Shown here piece after piece: positions 27,320 to 36,834 of a stretch of 64,000 nt of DNA (its first letter is position 1; each line of letters begins with the position of its first letter). The DNA is from Blautia sp. (GTDB taxonomy: Bacteria; Bacillota; Clostridia; Lachnospirales; Lachnospiraceae), in contig JAFVGK010000156.1 in the NCBI GenBank assembly GCA_017475035.1, positions 1 through 64,000 on the forward strand, read 5' to 3'. A program made the translations under genes and the position numbers. Under the pieces are notes generated by a model. The model saw nothing but the letters and a program-made list of their open reading frames with translations. It was not told the DNA's origin and ran no database searches.

Positions 27320-29014
27320 GTGGGAACATATTTAAATCCGGGCAAAACCGCTTTCGAGGAAGTGATTCATTCAGAGATATATGTGGATAAAACAGAAATG
27401 ATTCAGTTTATAAATTCTGTCGTGAAAACGGAGCAGAAATATATCTGTGTATCCCGGCCTCGGCGATTTGGGAAAACCGTAGCCGCAAAAATGCTTTGCG
27501 CATATTATGACAGGAAGGCTGACAGCCGTGAATTGTTTGAAACGCGGAAACTGGCAGGATGCCCGGAAGTGCATATTGGAGATAAGGTAATTTCCTGGGA
27601 TACGTATCTCGGTCAGTTTGATGTGATCCGTCTTGTTATGACAGATTTCCTGGAAGACAGCGCAAATGTTGAAGAGATGCTGTCCTACCTTACCGAAGAA
27701 GTAACAGAAGAACTCATGAATGATTATCCTGAAATCAATTTTGGGAAGCGGATTAACCTGCGTACCGTTATGAATAAAATATATGGAACAACGGGTCGTC
27801 AGTTTGTCGTTATCATCGATGAATGGGACGCCGTGTTCCGGGTATGGAAGAATGACAGCAAAGGACAGACAAAATATCTTGACTTTTTACGGGATTGGCT
27901 GAAAAACAAAGATTATTTGTCACTCACATATATGACAGGAATTCTTCCCATAAAAAAATATGGAGAACATTCTGCTCTGAATATGTTTGACGAGTACTCT
28001 ATGAATGCCCCCATGCAGTTGGCGGCATTTACCGGTTTTACAGAAAAAGAGGTAGAGGAGTTATGCCATGTTTACGAAATGGATTTTGAATCCGTTTCAA
28101 ACTGGTATGACGGATACCGTTTGAGCGATATGATTCCGGTTGACATGCGTAGATTATTTCGCCAGGGAGACTATGAAGGACGTAAAATCTCAATTTATAA
28201 CCCACTGTCAGTTGTCAAAGCTATGCGCAGTGGATCTGTGGATAATTATTGGAATAAAACAGAAACCTACGAAGCATTAGCAGACTATATCCGTCTGGAT
28301 TATGACGGCTTGAAAGAAACCATTGCCTTATTGATGGACGGAGGACGCGTAAAGGTAAATTTAAAGGCTTATCAGAATGATATGATGACTTTTCACAGCA
28401 AGGATGACATCCTGGCCTTGCTGATTCATCTTGGATATCTTGGGTATGAAGGCAGACAAACGCAAAGAGGGATCGATTCCGAACACGGTGAAGTCTTTAT
28501 TCCTAATAAAGAGATTTTGGATGAATTCAAAACCTCCACAAATTCACAAGAGTGGGTTTCCGCTTTCCAGGCATTTGATCTGTCTATGGAACTTTTAAAA
28601 GCAACCTGGGCAATGAAGGAAGATAAAGTGGCTGAACTGGTTGAGAATGCTCATAACCAGGTAGAGAGCAAAACATATAATGATGAAAAAGCGTTAAGCT
28701 TTTGTGTCCAGCTGGCATATTATGCGGCTCAAAAGTATTATACAACCATTCTTGAATTGGCTACGGGAAAAGGATACGCTGATATTGCGTATCTGCCATC
28801 ACCGAAGTATCCGAATTTTCCGGCTTTGCTGTTAGAGCTTAAATATGATAAGGATGAAACCGAAGGGCTGGAGCAAATTTACCGCCAGAAGTACATGGAT
28901 CGGCTTAAGCATTATAAAGGAAACTTACTTCTTATTGCAATTACGTATAGTAAAGATAGAAAGAATGATAGTCCGGAATTCAAGCATCATAGGTGCAGAA
29001 TCGTTAAGGCATGA
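27320..29014 (+). CDS. AAA-ATPase-like protein with C-terminal PD-(D/E)XK nuclease domain (copy 4)
   Basis: This 564-residue protein begins with GTG at 27320 after a strong GGGGGG site. It reads MGTYLNPGKTAF, then P-loop SRPRRFGKTVAAK, Walker B VVIIDEWDAVFR, and C-terminal YADIAYLP and LLLELKYDKD. It is the closest relative of the 25512 gene but about 25 residues longer, with extra residues in the region after the P-loop (RKLAGCPEVHIGDK) and before the nuclease domain. A 5' remnant of another member of this subfamily lies right behind it (29080). The protein appears intact. Confidence 0.8.
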   Translation: MGTYLNPGKTAFEEVIHSEIYVDKTEMIQFINSVVKTEQKYICVSRPRRFGKTVAAKMLCAYYDRKADSRELFETRKLAGCPEVHIGDKVISWDTYLGQFDVIRLVMTDFLEDSANVEEMLSYLTEEVTEELMNDYPEINFGKRINLRTVMNKIYGTTGRQFVVIIDEWDAVFRVWKNDSKGQTKYLDFLRDWLKNKDYLSLTYMTGILPIKKYGEHSALNMFDEYSMNAPMQLAAFTGFTEKEVEELCHVYEMDFESVSNWYDGYRLSDMIPVDMRRLFRQGDYEGRKISIYNPLSVVKAMRSGSVDNYWNKTETYEALADYIRLDYDGLKETIALLMDGGRVKVNLKAYQNDMMTFHSKDDILALLIHLGYLGYEGRQTQRGIDSEHGEVFIPNKEILDEFKTSTNSQEWVSAFQAFDLSMELLKATWAMKEDKVAELVENAHNQVESKTYNDEKALSFCVQLAYYAAQKYYTTILELATGKGYADIAYLPSPKYPNFPALLLELKYDKDETEGLEQIYRQKYMDRLKHYKGNLLLIAITYSKDRKNDSPEFKHHRCRIVKA

Positions 29015-29079
29015 TAGTTCAGCGCCTGACGGGAAGCAATAATGAGAAGAATTTTGCGGTACAGATGGAGGGCTGGAAT

Positions 29080-29133
29080 ATGGGAACTTATCTGAATTCA
29101 TAGAATCAGACTTTTGCCGATGAAATTATTTGA
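29080..29133 (+). pseudogene. 5' remnant of a sixth AAA-ATPase gene
   Basis: An ATG at 29080 opens MGTYLNS followed by a stop, then NQTFADEII and another stop. It aligns with the first 18 residues of the genes at 27320 and 25512 (MGTYLNPGKTAFEEVI). Nothing else of the gene remains before the next family member at 29162. Confidence 0.65.
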
Positions 29134-29161
29134 TGACTTTTCTTACCGGAGGCAGGGATAG

Positions 29162-30787
29162 ATGTTGAACGATGTTAACTCTGACAGACAGGTTGAGCTA
29201 AGAAAACTGCCCTTAGGGATTCAGGGATTTGAGGGGCTTCGAAGGGATGGATATATTTATGTGGATAAAACATCATATATATACCGATTGATACATGAAG
29301 GAAAGCCTTATTTCCTCAGCCGCCCCAGAAGATTCGGAAAAAGTCTCCTGCTTTCTGCTATGAAAACATACTGGGAAGGGAAGCGGGAATTGTTTGCGGA
29401 TCTGGCGATAGAAAAACTGGAGGAAAATAATCCTGAAGCATGGAAACCGCATCCTGTGTTTTATTTCGACTTTAACGGCGTAAACTATATGGAAACAGGG
29501 GCGTTGGAAGAATCGCTGAACATTCATTTAAAAAGATGGGAAAAGCAGTATTCATGCGGCACGCAAGGCACGTTAAGCGAACGCTTTCAGAATTTGCTGA
29601 TAACTGCAAAAGAACAAACCGGCTTACGGTGTGTGGTTTTGGTGGATGAGTATGATAAGCCGCTATTGGACGTCATTGATAGTAAAGAACTGCAGGATCA
29701 CAATAAGGGAGTAATCAAGGGCTTTTTCAGCACATTGAAAAGCTTTGACGAATATATCGGGTTTGTTTTCATCACAGGTGTTACAAAGTTTCATAAAGTA
29801 AGTATTTTCAGTGATCTGAACCAATTAAGGGACATCTCAATGACAGAGGACTATGCCGGCATTTGCGGGATTACAGAAGAGGAGATCAGGAGTTATTTCA
29901 TGAACGAGGTTATTCTTCTTGCCGGCAAACAGAAAATGACAGTAGAAGAATGTCTGACTGCCCTGAAAAACCAGTATGATGGCTATCACTTTCATCCCGA
30001 TGGAGCTGCCGTTTATAACCCGTACAGCTTATTTGGAGCTTTTCTTGATAAAGAATTCGGCTCTTATTGGTTCGAAACCGGAACACCGACTTTTTTAATC
30101 CATCAATTGAGAGATAATCATTTTGATGTTCGTAAATTTTCTGATCATACGATATATGCTGCGGAAGCTATGCTAAAGGATTATACAGGTGATTCGCCCG
30201 ACCCGGTACCGCTTCTGTATCAGACGGGATATCTTACGATCTATGATTATGACAGAAAAAGAAAACGCTATACCCTTTGTTTTCCAAATGACGAAGTGAA
30301 GTACGGATTTCTTGAAAGCCTGATGCCTGCCTATGTGCCGAATGCTACGGTTGGAAATGGACTGGATATATTCAGTTTAGATGAATACATTGAAACAGGA
30401 AATCTGAATAAAGTAAGAGATGTTCTGACTGCATTATTTGCAGGAATTACGTATACCAGAGAAGCGGATCCTTTCGAGCACTATTTTCAATCCGTTATCT
30501 ATGTTGTCTTTACTTTGTTGGGGAAGTTCGTCTTGTGTGAAATGCATACTTATTCGGGGAGGATCGACTGCAGGATACAGACAAAAGATTATATATACCT
30601 GTTTGAATTTAAACGTGACGAATCGGCAAAAGCGGCGCTGGCCCAGATTGACAGTAAAGACTATACCCTTCCTTTTATAGCGGATTCCAGGAGGTTATTT
30701 AAGATAGGGGTTTCCTTTGATACAGTGACAAGAAAGCTTACAGACTGGGAAGCCGCAGAAGTTGATGGCAATGGCATATCGGGATGA
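29162..30787 (+). CDS. AAA-ATPase-like protein with C-terminal PD-(D/E)XK nuclease domain (copy 5)
   Basis: This 541-residue protein starts MLNDVNSDRQVELRKLP after GGAGG. The sequence KLPLGIQGFEGLRRDGYI leads to P-loop SRPRRFGKSLLLS (about residue 60), Walker B VVLVDEYDKPLLD, sensor-like VFITGVTKFHKVSIFSDLN, and C-terminal RIDCRIQT and LFEFKRDES with AALAQIDSK. It is the intact counterpart of the truncated gene at 21822. The KVSIFSDLNQL element is shared by copies 1 and 5 but not 2-4, which defines a separate subfamily. It closes the array; the next gene has its own promoter. Confidence 0.82.
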   Translation: MLNDVNSDRQVELRKLPLGIQGFEGLRRDGYIYVDKTSYIYRLIHEGKPYFLSRPRRFGKSLLLSAMKTYWEGKRELFADLAIEKLEENNPEAWKPHPVFYFDFNGVNYMETGALEESLNIHLKRWEKQYSCGTQGTLSERFQNLLITAKEQTGLRCVVLVDEYDKPLLDVIDSKELQDHNKGVIKGFFSTLKSFDEYIGFVFITGVTKFHKVSIFSDLNQLRDISMTEDYAGICGITEEEIRSYFMNEVILLAGKQKMTVEECLTALKNQYDGYHFHPDGAAVYNPYSLFGAFLDKEFGSYWFETGTPTFLIHQLRDNHFDVRKFSDHTIYAAEAMLKDYTGDSPDPVPLLYQTGYLTIYDYDRKRKRYTLCFPNDEVKYGFLESLMPAYVPNATVGNGLDIFSLDEYIETGNLNKVRDVLTALFAGITYTREADPFEHYFQSVIYVVFTLLGKFVLCEMHTYSGRIDCRIQTKDYIYLFEFKRDESAKAALAQIDSKDYTLPFIADSRRLFKIGVSFDTVTRKLTDWEAAEVDGNGISG

Positions 30788-30868
30788 CCCGCACTTTTCC
30801 CGTCCGGTGCAGGCAGGAGATGAATTCTGCATGATGCCGAAACAACCCTGTGAAATAAGCGTTATCTC

Positions 30869-30897
30869 TTGTAAATGCAACGACAGTATGGTAAAAT
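30869..30897 (+). promoter_or_regulatory. sigma-A-type promoter for the serine uptake/deamination genes
   Basis: TTGTAA (30869-30874), a 17-bp spacer and TAAAAT (30892-30897) lie 71 bp before the sstT start. Confidence 0.55.
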
Positions 30898-30968
30898 CGA
30901 CAACAGAAACATAATTGGCACCATGCGGTAACGTTATTGTACACGAATATGAAACGGAGGAGATCAAT

Positions 30969-32192
30969 ATGCTGTTGAAAAAATGGAATTCGCTGAGCCT
31001 GATCGTCAGAATCTGTATCGGACTTGTGATCGGAGCAATACTGGGACTGACGGTTCCCGGGTGGACATGGATCAGCGTCCTTGGAACCATGTTTGTCGGA
31101 GCCCTCAAAGCCATTGCGCCGATTCTGGTTTTCGTCCTTGTATCATCCTCTCTTGCCAATGCAAAGGGCGGAAATGCGTCAAAATTCAGGACAGTTATCT
31201 TTTTGTATCTGTTCAGCACCTTGTGCGCGGCAATTGTAGCCGTTGCGGTGAATTTTATTCATCCGGTTACCATATCCCTTGGCGGTCTGGAGGCTGCGGA
31301 AGGATATACGGCTCCGGACAGCATGGGAGTCATTATTCTCAACCTTCTGACTAGCGTCATCGCAAACCCTGTGGACGCCCTGGCGAAAGCAAACTATATC
31401 GGCATTCTTTTCTGGGCAGTGATCCTTGGAGTTGCCTTAAAAAGATCCGGCGATCAGACGAAAAAAGTTATGGGAGATCTGGCAGACGGCGTATCGGAGG
31501 TGGTTCGCTGGGTGATCAGCTGTGCTCCCTTTGGTATTCTCGGCCTTGTTTTTGACGCTGTATCCTCCAGCGGCCTTGAGATTTTCACGACCTATGGAGA
31601 ACTGGTTATGGTGCTGGTAGTTTCCATGCTGCTGGTGGCGCTGGTTGTGAATCCGATTATTGTAGGAATCTCGCTGCGGCATAATCCGTATCCCCTGATC
31701 TTTAAGTGTATCCGGCAGAGCGGTGTGACAGCCTTCTTTACCAGAAGCTCTGCCGCGAATATTCCTGTGAATATGGAGCTTTGCAAAGAGCTGGGCCTGG
31801 ATGAAGACATGTATTCTGTTTCTATTCCGTTGGGCTCCACCATCAATATGGACGGAGCCGCTGCGGTCATCACGACTTTCGCCCTTACAGCCGCTTTTTC
31901 GGTAGGCGCAAAGGTTACCTTCCCGATGGCAGTGCTTCTCAGCATCGTTTCTACTTTTTCCGCCTGCGGAACCTCCGGTGTGGCTGGCGGCTCCCTCCTG
32001 TTGGTTCCTCTCGGATGCTCTCTGTTTGGAATTTCAAATGATATCGCCATGCAGATCGTAGGAGTCGGCTTTATTGTCAGCGTAATCCAGGATTCACTGG
32101 AAACGGCACTGAATTCCTCCGGTGATGTGATCTTCACGGCAACGGCTGAATTCATGACCTGGAAAAAAGAGGGAAGAAAGCTTCCGATCTGA
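30969..32192 (+). CDS. sstT: sodium-coupled serine/threonine transporter SstT
   Basis: This 407-residue membrane protein of the dicarboxylate/amino acid:cation symporter family has eight or more hydrophobic segments. The conserved hairpin and substrate region reads FFTRSSAANIPVNMELC, followed by LGSTINMDGAAAVI, as in SstT. It brings L-serine or L-threonine into the cell with sodium. The start at 30969 follows CGGAGGAG. L-serine dehydratase starts 36 bp downstream, so the pair forms an operon for serine uptake and breakdown to pyruvate and ammonia. Confidence 0.9.
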   Translation: MLLKKWNSLSLIVRICIGLVIGAILGLTVPGWTWISVLGTMFVGALKAIAPILVFVLVSSSLANAKGGNASKFRTVIFLYLFSTLCAAIVAVAVNFIHPVTISLGGLEAAEGYTAPDSMGVIILNLLTSVIANPVDALAKANYIGILFWAVILGVALKRSGDQTKKVMGDLADGVSEVVRWVISCAPFGILGLVFDAVSSSGLEIFTTYGELVMVLVVSMLLVALVVNPIIVGISLRHNPYPLIFKCIRQSGVTAFFTRSSAANIPVNMELCKELGLDEDMYSVSIPLGSTINMDGAAAVITTFALTAAFSVGAKVTFPMAVLLSIVSTFSACGTSGVAGGSLLLVPLGCSLFGISNDIAMQIVGVGFIVSVIQDSLETALNSSGDVIFTATAEFMTWKKEGRKLPI

Positions 32193-32228
32193 TTGTAGCT
32201 TTGTCTTGTAAGCAGAAAGGAATCCGAC

Positions 32229-33458
32229 ATGAAAAGTATCACCAGTGTATATAAAATCGGAAATGGTCCTTCCAGTTCTCATACGGTTGGTCCTTTCCAT
32301 GCGGCTCAGACCTTTGGCAATCGTTACCCGGACGCGGATGCCTATCAGGTGACTCTTTTTGGATCTCTGGCCTTTACAGGGGAAGGACATGGTACGGCAA
32401 AGGCGATCCGGGAGGGCCTTCCGGGTTCTCAGATCATCTTCAATACAGAAGAGACGGATCTTCCGCATCCGAATACCATGCTTTTCAAAGCCTTCAAGAA
32501 AGAGAAGGAGATAGCGTCCGTCCGGATTTTCAGTATCGGAGGAGGTTCCATCCGGATTGAAAACGAAGCCTCGGAGGAGGATAAGGAAGTATATCCGCAG
32601 AAGAATTTTACGGAGATTCTTTCTTTATGCAATCAGGAAAAAATAAATCTCCTGCAGCTGATCTATATTCTGGAGGGGGCGTCCCTTCGGGAATATCTGA
32701 AAAAGGTATGGAAGGCCATGCAGGATTCCGTGGAGCGTGGGTTATCGACGGAGGGAATCCTGCCCGGCGGTCTGGGACTCCTTCGGAAGGCGAAATTTCT
32801 CTATGAAAAGCGCTGTTATAATGAGAGCGCGGATGTGACCATGAACCGGCTGATTGCGGCCTACGCATATGCCGTGAGCGAGGAAAACGCGGCGGAAAAC
32901 GTTGTAGTAACGGCTCCGACCTGCGGAAGCTGCGGCGTGCTTCCTTCCATCCTGTATTATATGTATCACGATAGAGGCTTTCCGGAAGAAGAGATCCTCA
33001 ATGCCCTGGCTGTAGCCGGGATGATCGGCAATGTCATCCGCACCAACGCCAGTATTTCCGGGGCGGAATGCGGCTGTCAGGCAGAGATCGGAAGTGCCTG
33101 TTCCATGGCCGCAGCGGCTGTCGCTACACTGTACGGCCTGAATATCGATCAGATCGAATATGCTTCTGAGATTGCTATGGAGCATAATCTGGGATTAACC
33201 TGCGACCCGGTCAACGGACTTGTCCAGATCCCTTGTATCGAGCGGAATGCGGTAGCTGCCATGCGTGCGCTCAGCGCAGTCAATCTCTCCCGTTTTCTTT
33301 ATACCACCCGGAAAATTTCCTTCGACGAAGTGGTCGCAACGATGTACCGTACCGGGCTGGATTTAAATGAGAAATATCGTGAAACTTCCCATGGCGGTTT
33401 GGCTCAGATCTACAGGGAATTTGAAAAGGAGAAGGCCGCGACTGGAGTTCTTGCGTAA
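32229..33458 (+). CDS. sdaA: L-serine ammonia-lyase, iron-sulfur type, single chain
   Basis: This 409-residue enzyme deaminates L-serine to pyruvate using an oxygen-labile [4Fe-4S] cluster. The beta-type N-terminal part begins SVYKIGNGPSSSHTVGP. The alpha-type part carries the cluster cysteines in APTCGSCG, GAECGCQAEIGSACSM and TCDPVNGLVQIPCIERN, and ends TSHGGLAQIYREF. Both domains are fused in one chain as in E. coli SdaA, in contrast to the two-subunit form common in Clostridia, although the length is somewhat below the 454 residues of SdaA. It is co-transcribed with sstT and followed by a strong terminator. Confidence 0.92.
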   Translation: MKSITSVYKIGNGPSSSHTVGPFHAAQTFGNRYPDADAYQVTLFGSLAFTGEGHGTAKAIREGLPGSQIIFNTEETDLPHPNTMLFKAFKKEKEIASVRIFSIGGGSIRIENEASEEDKEVYPQKNFTEILSLCNQEKINLLQLIYILEGASLREYLKKVWKAMQDSVERGLSTEGILPGGLGLLRKAKFLYEKRCYNESADVTMNRLIAAYAYAVSEENAAENVVVTAPTCGSCGVLPSILYYMYHDRGFPEEEILNALAVAGMIGNVIRTNASISGAECGCQAEIGSACSMAAAAVATLYGLNIDQIEYASEIAMEHNLGLTCDPVNGLVQIPCIERNAVAAMRALSAVNLSRFLYTTRKISFDEVVATMYRTGLDLNEKYRETSHGGLAQIYREFEKEKAATGVLA

Positions 33459-33489
33459 CACAGATATGCGTCTATCTTTGTAAAACAAA

Positions 33490-33537
33490 AAAACCGAGGT
33501 AAAACGGCCTGTTTAAGCTGTTTTACCTCGGTTTTTA
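33490..33537 (+). terminator. rho-independent terminator after the serine operon
   Basis: AAAACCGAGGTAAAAC pairs perfectly with GTTTTACCTCGGTTTT across a 14-nt loop. The A and T runs at both ends would let it work in both directions, but the convergent gene's stop is 220 bp away. The remaining 33538-33754 shows no feature. Confidence 0.9.
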
Positions 33538-33754
33538 TCCTGAAAGCAAGATCTTCTTTATTCAATTTTATTTATAGTGAACGTCAAAGATATCTTTACT
33601 TTGATGTTTTACTTTACCGGAAAATCTATCATCATAATGGATCAAAATAAGAACTTCAATGTCGTTTACTATAATTCAGATTTATCCAAAGCTTAAGAAT
33701 CGTGCGGAACAAGATGAAAAACAGAGCCTCGTCAGAGCGATAGGATAGCTTTGG

Positions 33755-34879
33755 TCAATTCTGATCCAGTATCCCTGCGGCTTCTTTCATCAGCTCAATA
33801 ATCGGGAGGTGCTGCGGGCATACACTTTCGCATTGGCCGCAGGCAATGCAGTCGGATGCCTTGCCGCTTCTCTGGATCAGCCCGGAATAGAAATTCTTTG
33901 ACCGCCAGTCGTCGGGATAGCGGCGCAGGGTATTGATTGTCCGGAAAACGTCAGGGATGCTGATCTGTGAAGGACATCCGTCACAGCAATACCGGCAGGC
34001 TGTACAGCCGATCTGCGGCATGCTCATCAGTTCGTCAGTTATCTCATTGACAATCGCGAACTCATCTTCCGCCAGAGGCTCAAAATGGGTAAAGGTATGA
34101 AGGTTGTCCTCCATCTGCTCATCATTGGACATGCCGGACAGAATCGTCATGATTCCGGGCATGGAGCCTACGAATCGAAGCGCCCAGGAGGCGATGGATT
34201 TTTCAGGCTGTCTTACCTTAAATCTCGCTTCGATTTCCGGGGGCATGCTGGAGAGCATACCACCTCGCACAGGTTCCATAACGATGATGGGGATATTTCT
34301 TTCATGAAGGATCTCATAAAGCATCTGGGAACGTACCACCGGATTGGTTCTGTCAAGATAATTGTACTGAATCTGGACAAATTCAACTTCCGGATGCGCA
34401 TCAAGGATCGTTTCCAGCAGCTCCGGACTGCCGTGGAATGAGAAGCCAAAGTGCCTGATTTTGCCTTCTGCCTTACGCTGCATGCACCAGTCAAAGCAGT
34501 CATACTTCACATACGTCTCATAATTGGCTCCGTCCTCGACAGAATGGAGCAGATAAAAATCAAAATAATCCACACCGGCTCTTTCCAGCTGCTCCTGAAA
34601 GATCCTCTCTACATCCGACTGCTCTTTGATTTCCCATGCCGGCAGTTTTGTGGCCAGCATAAAGCTGTCCCGCGGATATCGTTTTACAAGCGCTTCTCTC
34701 GCGGCGATCTCAGAGGTTCCCTGATGATATACATAGGCGGTATCAAAGTAATTCAGGCCCGCTTCCATATACCGGTCTACCATGCTGCAGACCTGTTCCA
34801 GGTCAATCTTCTGATCAGTCTGGGGCAAGCGCATCATTCCAAAGCCGAGTTTTGGCATCTTACTTAAATCAATACTCAT
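33755..34879 (-). CDS. aldo/keto reductase with C-terminal 4Fe-4S ferredoxin domain
   Basis: This 374-residue cytoplasmic oxidoreductase has an AKR barrel (KLGFGMMRLPQTD, then NYFDTAYVYHQGTSE with the catalytic Asp and Tyr, IMEPVRGGML). A C-terminal domain of about 100 residues has clustered cysteines, CTACRYCCDGCP and CIACGQCESVCPQHLP, that would bind two Fe-S clusters. This fusion is common in anaerobes, and its physiological substrate is generally unknown. The ATG giving MSIDLSKMPK is chosen (AAAGGA 9 nt upstream); a TTG at 34900 overlapping the upstream gene's stop and an ATG at 34885 are alternatives. It forms an operon with the Gfo/Idh/MocA gene upstream. Confidence 0.87.
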   Translation of the reverse strand: MSIDLSKMPKLGFGMMRLPQTDQKIDLEQVCSMVDRYMEAGLNYFDTAYVYHQGTSEIAAREALVKRYPRDSFMLATKLPAWEIKEQSDVERIFQEQLERAGVDYFDFYLLHSVEDGANYETYVKYDCFDWCMQRKAEGKIRHFGFSFHGSPELLETILDAHPEVEFVQIQYNYLDRTNPVVRSQMLYEILHERNIPIIVMEPVRGGMLSSMPPEIEARFKVRQPEKSIASWALRFVGSMPGIMTILSGMSNDEQMEDNLHTFTHFEPLAEDEFAIVNEITDELMSMPQIGCTACRYCCDGCPSQISIPDVFRTINTLRRYPDDWRSKNFYSGLIQRSGKASDCIACGQCESVCPQHLPIIELMKEAAGILDQN

Positions 34880-34896
34880 TTTCATCTTTCCTTTCT

Positions 34897-35871
34897 TCAA
34901 TAGCCGATCCGGTCAAGGATGAGATCCATCAATGCAGCGTTTCTGACGGAAAACTCCGGAGTAATGTGCGGCTTTTCCCCATTTTCAATACATCTTCCAA
35001 GCTGTTCGATTTCCAGTGCGTAATTCTGTCCGGCCTGAACGGTTTTTACTGTTTCTTCTCCTTCCGTCGTTATCAATCGATAGCTTAGTTCGCCTGCCTG
35101 ATTATATTCCACATCTGAGCGAATCATCCCCTTTGATCCGTGAACATATAATCTGTCCTGCCTTCCGTAAGAACCTGTCTGGAAAAGCATACCCACATTA
35201 AAAGCGGCTCTCGCTCCGTTTTGAAACCTGATCAGAGCAGCTGTAAAGACATCTACGCCAAAGCTGTTGAATTCGGCGCTGCCCATCACCAGCTCCGGTT
35301 CCGAATCCACCAGGGACAGGATCATCGTCGTACAATAGCAGCCCAGATCATACATGGCTCCGCCGCCGGTTTCCTTGTGAATTCGGATATCCTCTTCATA
35401 ACCGGAGGTCAGAAAGGCGGTTTCGATATAATCGATCTCTCCGAGCGCCCCGCATGCAATCTCTTCTTTCAGTGAAGCGATATACGGACTGTGCAGATAA
35501 GCATAGGCCTCCATAAGAAGAACCTTGTTTTCTTCTGCGGCCCGGAACATCTCCCTGGCATCCTCTGCATTCAGGGCAAGCGGCTTTTCGCAAAGGACAT
35601 GCTTCCCGGCCCGGAGCGCTTTGATCACCCATTCCTTATGCAGAGAATTCGGCAGAGGAATATAAACTGCCTGCACTTCCGGATCCTGAAGGAGCTTGTC
35701 ATATCCGATATAGGATCTGGCAAATCCGAACTTCTCCTGAAAATCTTTGACCTTTTCTTCATTCCTTCCGGCAATCGCGTACAGTTCACAATTTGCCGCC
35801 TGCTTCATACCCGGAATCGTACAGCCCATTGCTATGTTCGCAGTACCCAAAACACCCCATTTAACCGCCAT
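34897..35871 (-). CDS. Gfo/Idh/MocA family oxidoreductase
   Basis: This 324-residue NAD(P)-dependent dehydrogenase has an N-terminal Rossmann fold (KWGVLGTANIAMG), the signature GKHVLCEKPLALNA near residue 90 and a C-terminal beta-sheet domain (GGGAMYDLGCYCTTM). These enzymes act on sugars, inositols or related cyclic compounds; the substrate here is not evident. The stop lies 17 bp before the aldo/keto reductase start, so the two are co-transcribed and may act in sequence on one substrate. Confidence 0.85.
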   Translation of the reverse strand: MAVKWGVLGTANIAMGCTIPGMKQAANCELYAIAGRNEEKVKDFQEKFGFARSYIGYDKLLQDPEVQAVYIPLPNSLHKEWVIKALRAGKHVLCEKPLALNAEDAREMFRAAEENKVLLMEAYAYLHSPYIASLKEEIACGALGEIDYIETAFLTSGYEEDIRIHKETGGGAMYDLGCYCTTMILSLVDSEPELVMGSAEFNSFGVDVFTAALIRFQNGARAAFNVGMLFQTGSYGRQDRLYVHGSKGMIRSDVEYNQAGELSYRLITTEGEETVKTVQAGQNYALEIEQLGRCIENGEKPHITPEFSVRNAALMDLILDRIGY

Positions 35872-36106
35872 TTGCGTCTCCTTTCGTTTGAACTGTCATC
35901 GGCAGAATCTGGTTTTTGTCTATGCAGTCATAATCAATCGTGATAGTTCTTTTATACTATAACTTCTTTTTTTGTTTTTGACTTCTCATATTTTGCTCTG
36001 ATGAAGGTACATTATTGTTGAGACCTGGGTTTTTTACCGGGATCTTTGAACTTGCTAATTTGAGTTATATCTCATATAATATAAATGAACACAGGAGGAT
36101 AACGAC

Positions 36107-36463
36107 GTGTTTCAGCTTGAATTTTACGAAACAAAAGACGGAAAACAACCGGTATCCGATTTCTTGGATTCGCTTGATGGAAAGATGGCTGCCAAGCTGA
36201 TTGCATTGATGGAAATATTGGAAGAAAAAGGTACGAAGCTTCGTTTACCTTATTCCGGATCGTTAGGTGACGGAATATTCGAACTACGCTGTAAGCAGGG
36301 AAGTAATATTACAAGAGTTTTGTATTTCTTTTTCCACGGGGGAAGGATAATTGTCACGAACGGATTTACCAAAAAAACACAGAAGACACCACCGGGCGAG
36401 ATCAAGCTTGCGAGAGACAGACGGGCTGATTGGATAAAACGCCACGAAGAATCAGACAAATAG
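36107..36463 (+). CDS. HigB/Gp49-like toxin of a type II toxin-antitoxin system
   Basis: This 118-residue basic protein matches the phage-derived Gp49-like/HigB group of the RelE/ParE superfamily, likely ribosome-dependent mRNA interferases. Recognisable features are the N-terminal FQLEFYETKDGKQPVSDFL, the middle LGDGIFELRCKQG and the basic RVLYFFFHGGRIIVTNGFTK, ending with a Lys/Arg-rich helix. It starts with GTG at 36107, with AGGAGG 9 bp upstream. The antitoxin gene follows after 18 bp. In HigBA pairs the toxin is often first, as here. Confidence 0.85.
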   Translation: MFQLEFYETKDGKQPVSDFLDSLDGKMAAKLIALMEILEEKGTKLRLPYSGSLGDGIFELRCKQGSNITRVLYFFFHGGRIIVTNGFTKKTQKTPPGEIKLARDRRADWIKRHEESDK

Positions 36464-36481
36464 GATTGAGAGGTGATTAAT

Positions 36482-36784
36482 ATGACATTGAAAGAGTATA
36501 AAGAAAAGAGAATGCAGGATCCTGAGTTTGCTGAGGCATATATTGAAATGCAGCCTGAGATGAATGTGATCCGTGCTATGATCGATGCCAGGATATCTCA
36601 GAACATGAGCCAGAAGGAATTGTCTGAGAGAACCGGCATCGCACAGACAGAGATCAGCAAGCTCGAAAACGGTACACGTAATCCATCCATCAGGCTGCTC
36701 CAACGTCTTGCTGACGGTATGGGGATGGTCCTAAATGTGACCTTTACTCCGAAGGAGCCTGCGATGATGGCTAAGAAGAAATGA
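36482..36784 (+). CDS. HigA-like XRE-family antitoxin
   Basis: This 100-residue protein has an HTH_3/XRE domain in the middle (SQKELSERTGIAQTEISKLE, then NGTRNPSIRLLQRLADGMG) and a Lys-rich tail. It should neutralise the toxin encoded just upstream and bind the operon's operator. The ATG at 36482 is chosen over an in-frame GTG at 36473 because the GTG lies within the GAGAGGTG Shine-Dalgarno. Co-transcription and autoregulation are expected for the family. No operator is obvious. Confidence 0.87.
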   Translation: MTLKEYKEKRMQDPEFAEAYIEMQPEMNVIRAMIDARISQNMSQKELSERTGIAQTEISKLENGTRNPSIRLLQRLADGMGMVLNVTFTPKEPAMMAKKK

Positions 36785-36801
36785 TAATCGACGATGAAAA
36801 C

Positions 36802-36834
36802 GATACGGCTTCCGGTGAAATCCGGTTGCCGTAT
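36802..36834 (+). terminator. probable terminator after the toxin-antitoxin pair
   Basis: GATACGGC..CCGG pairs with CCGG..GCCGTAT, followed by a T-rich TTTCATTTT. The tract is not a perfect T-run. The rest of 36835-37228 has the second direct repeat, a promoter and no gene. Confidence 0.5.
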
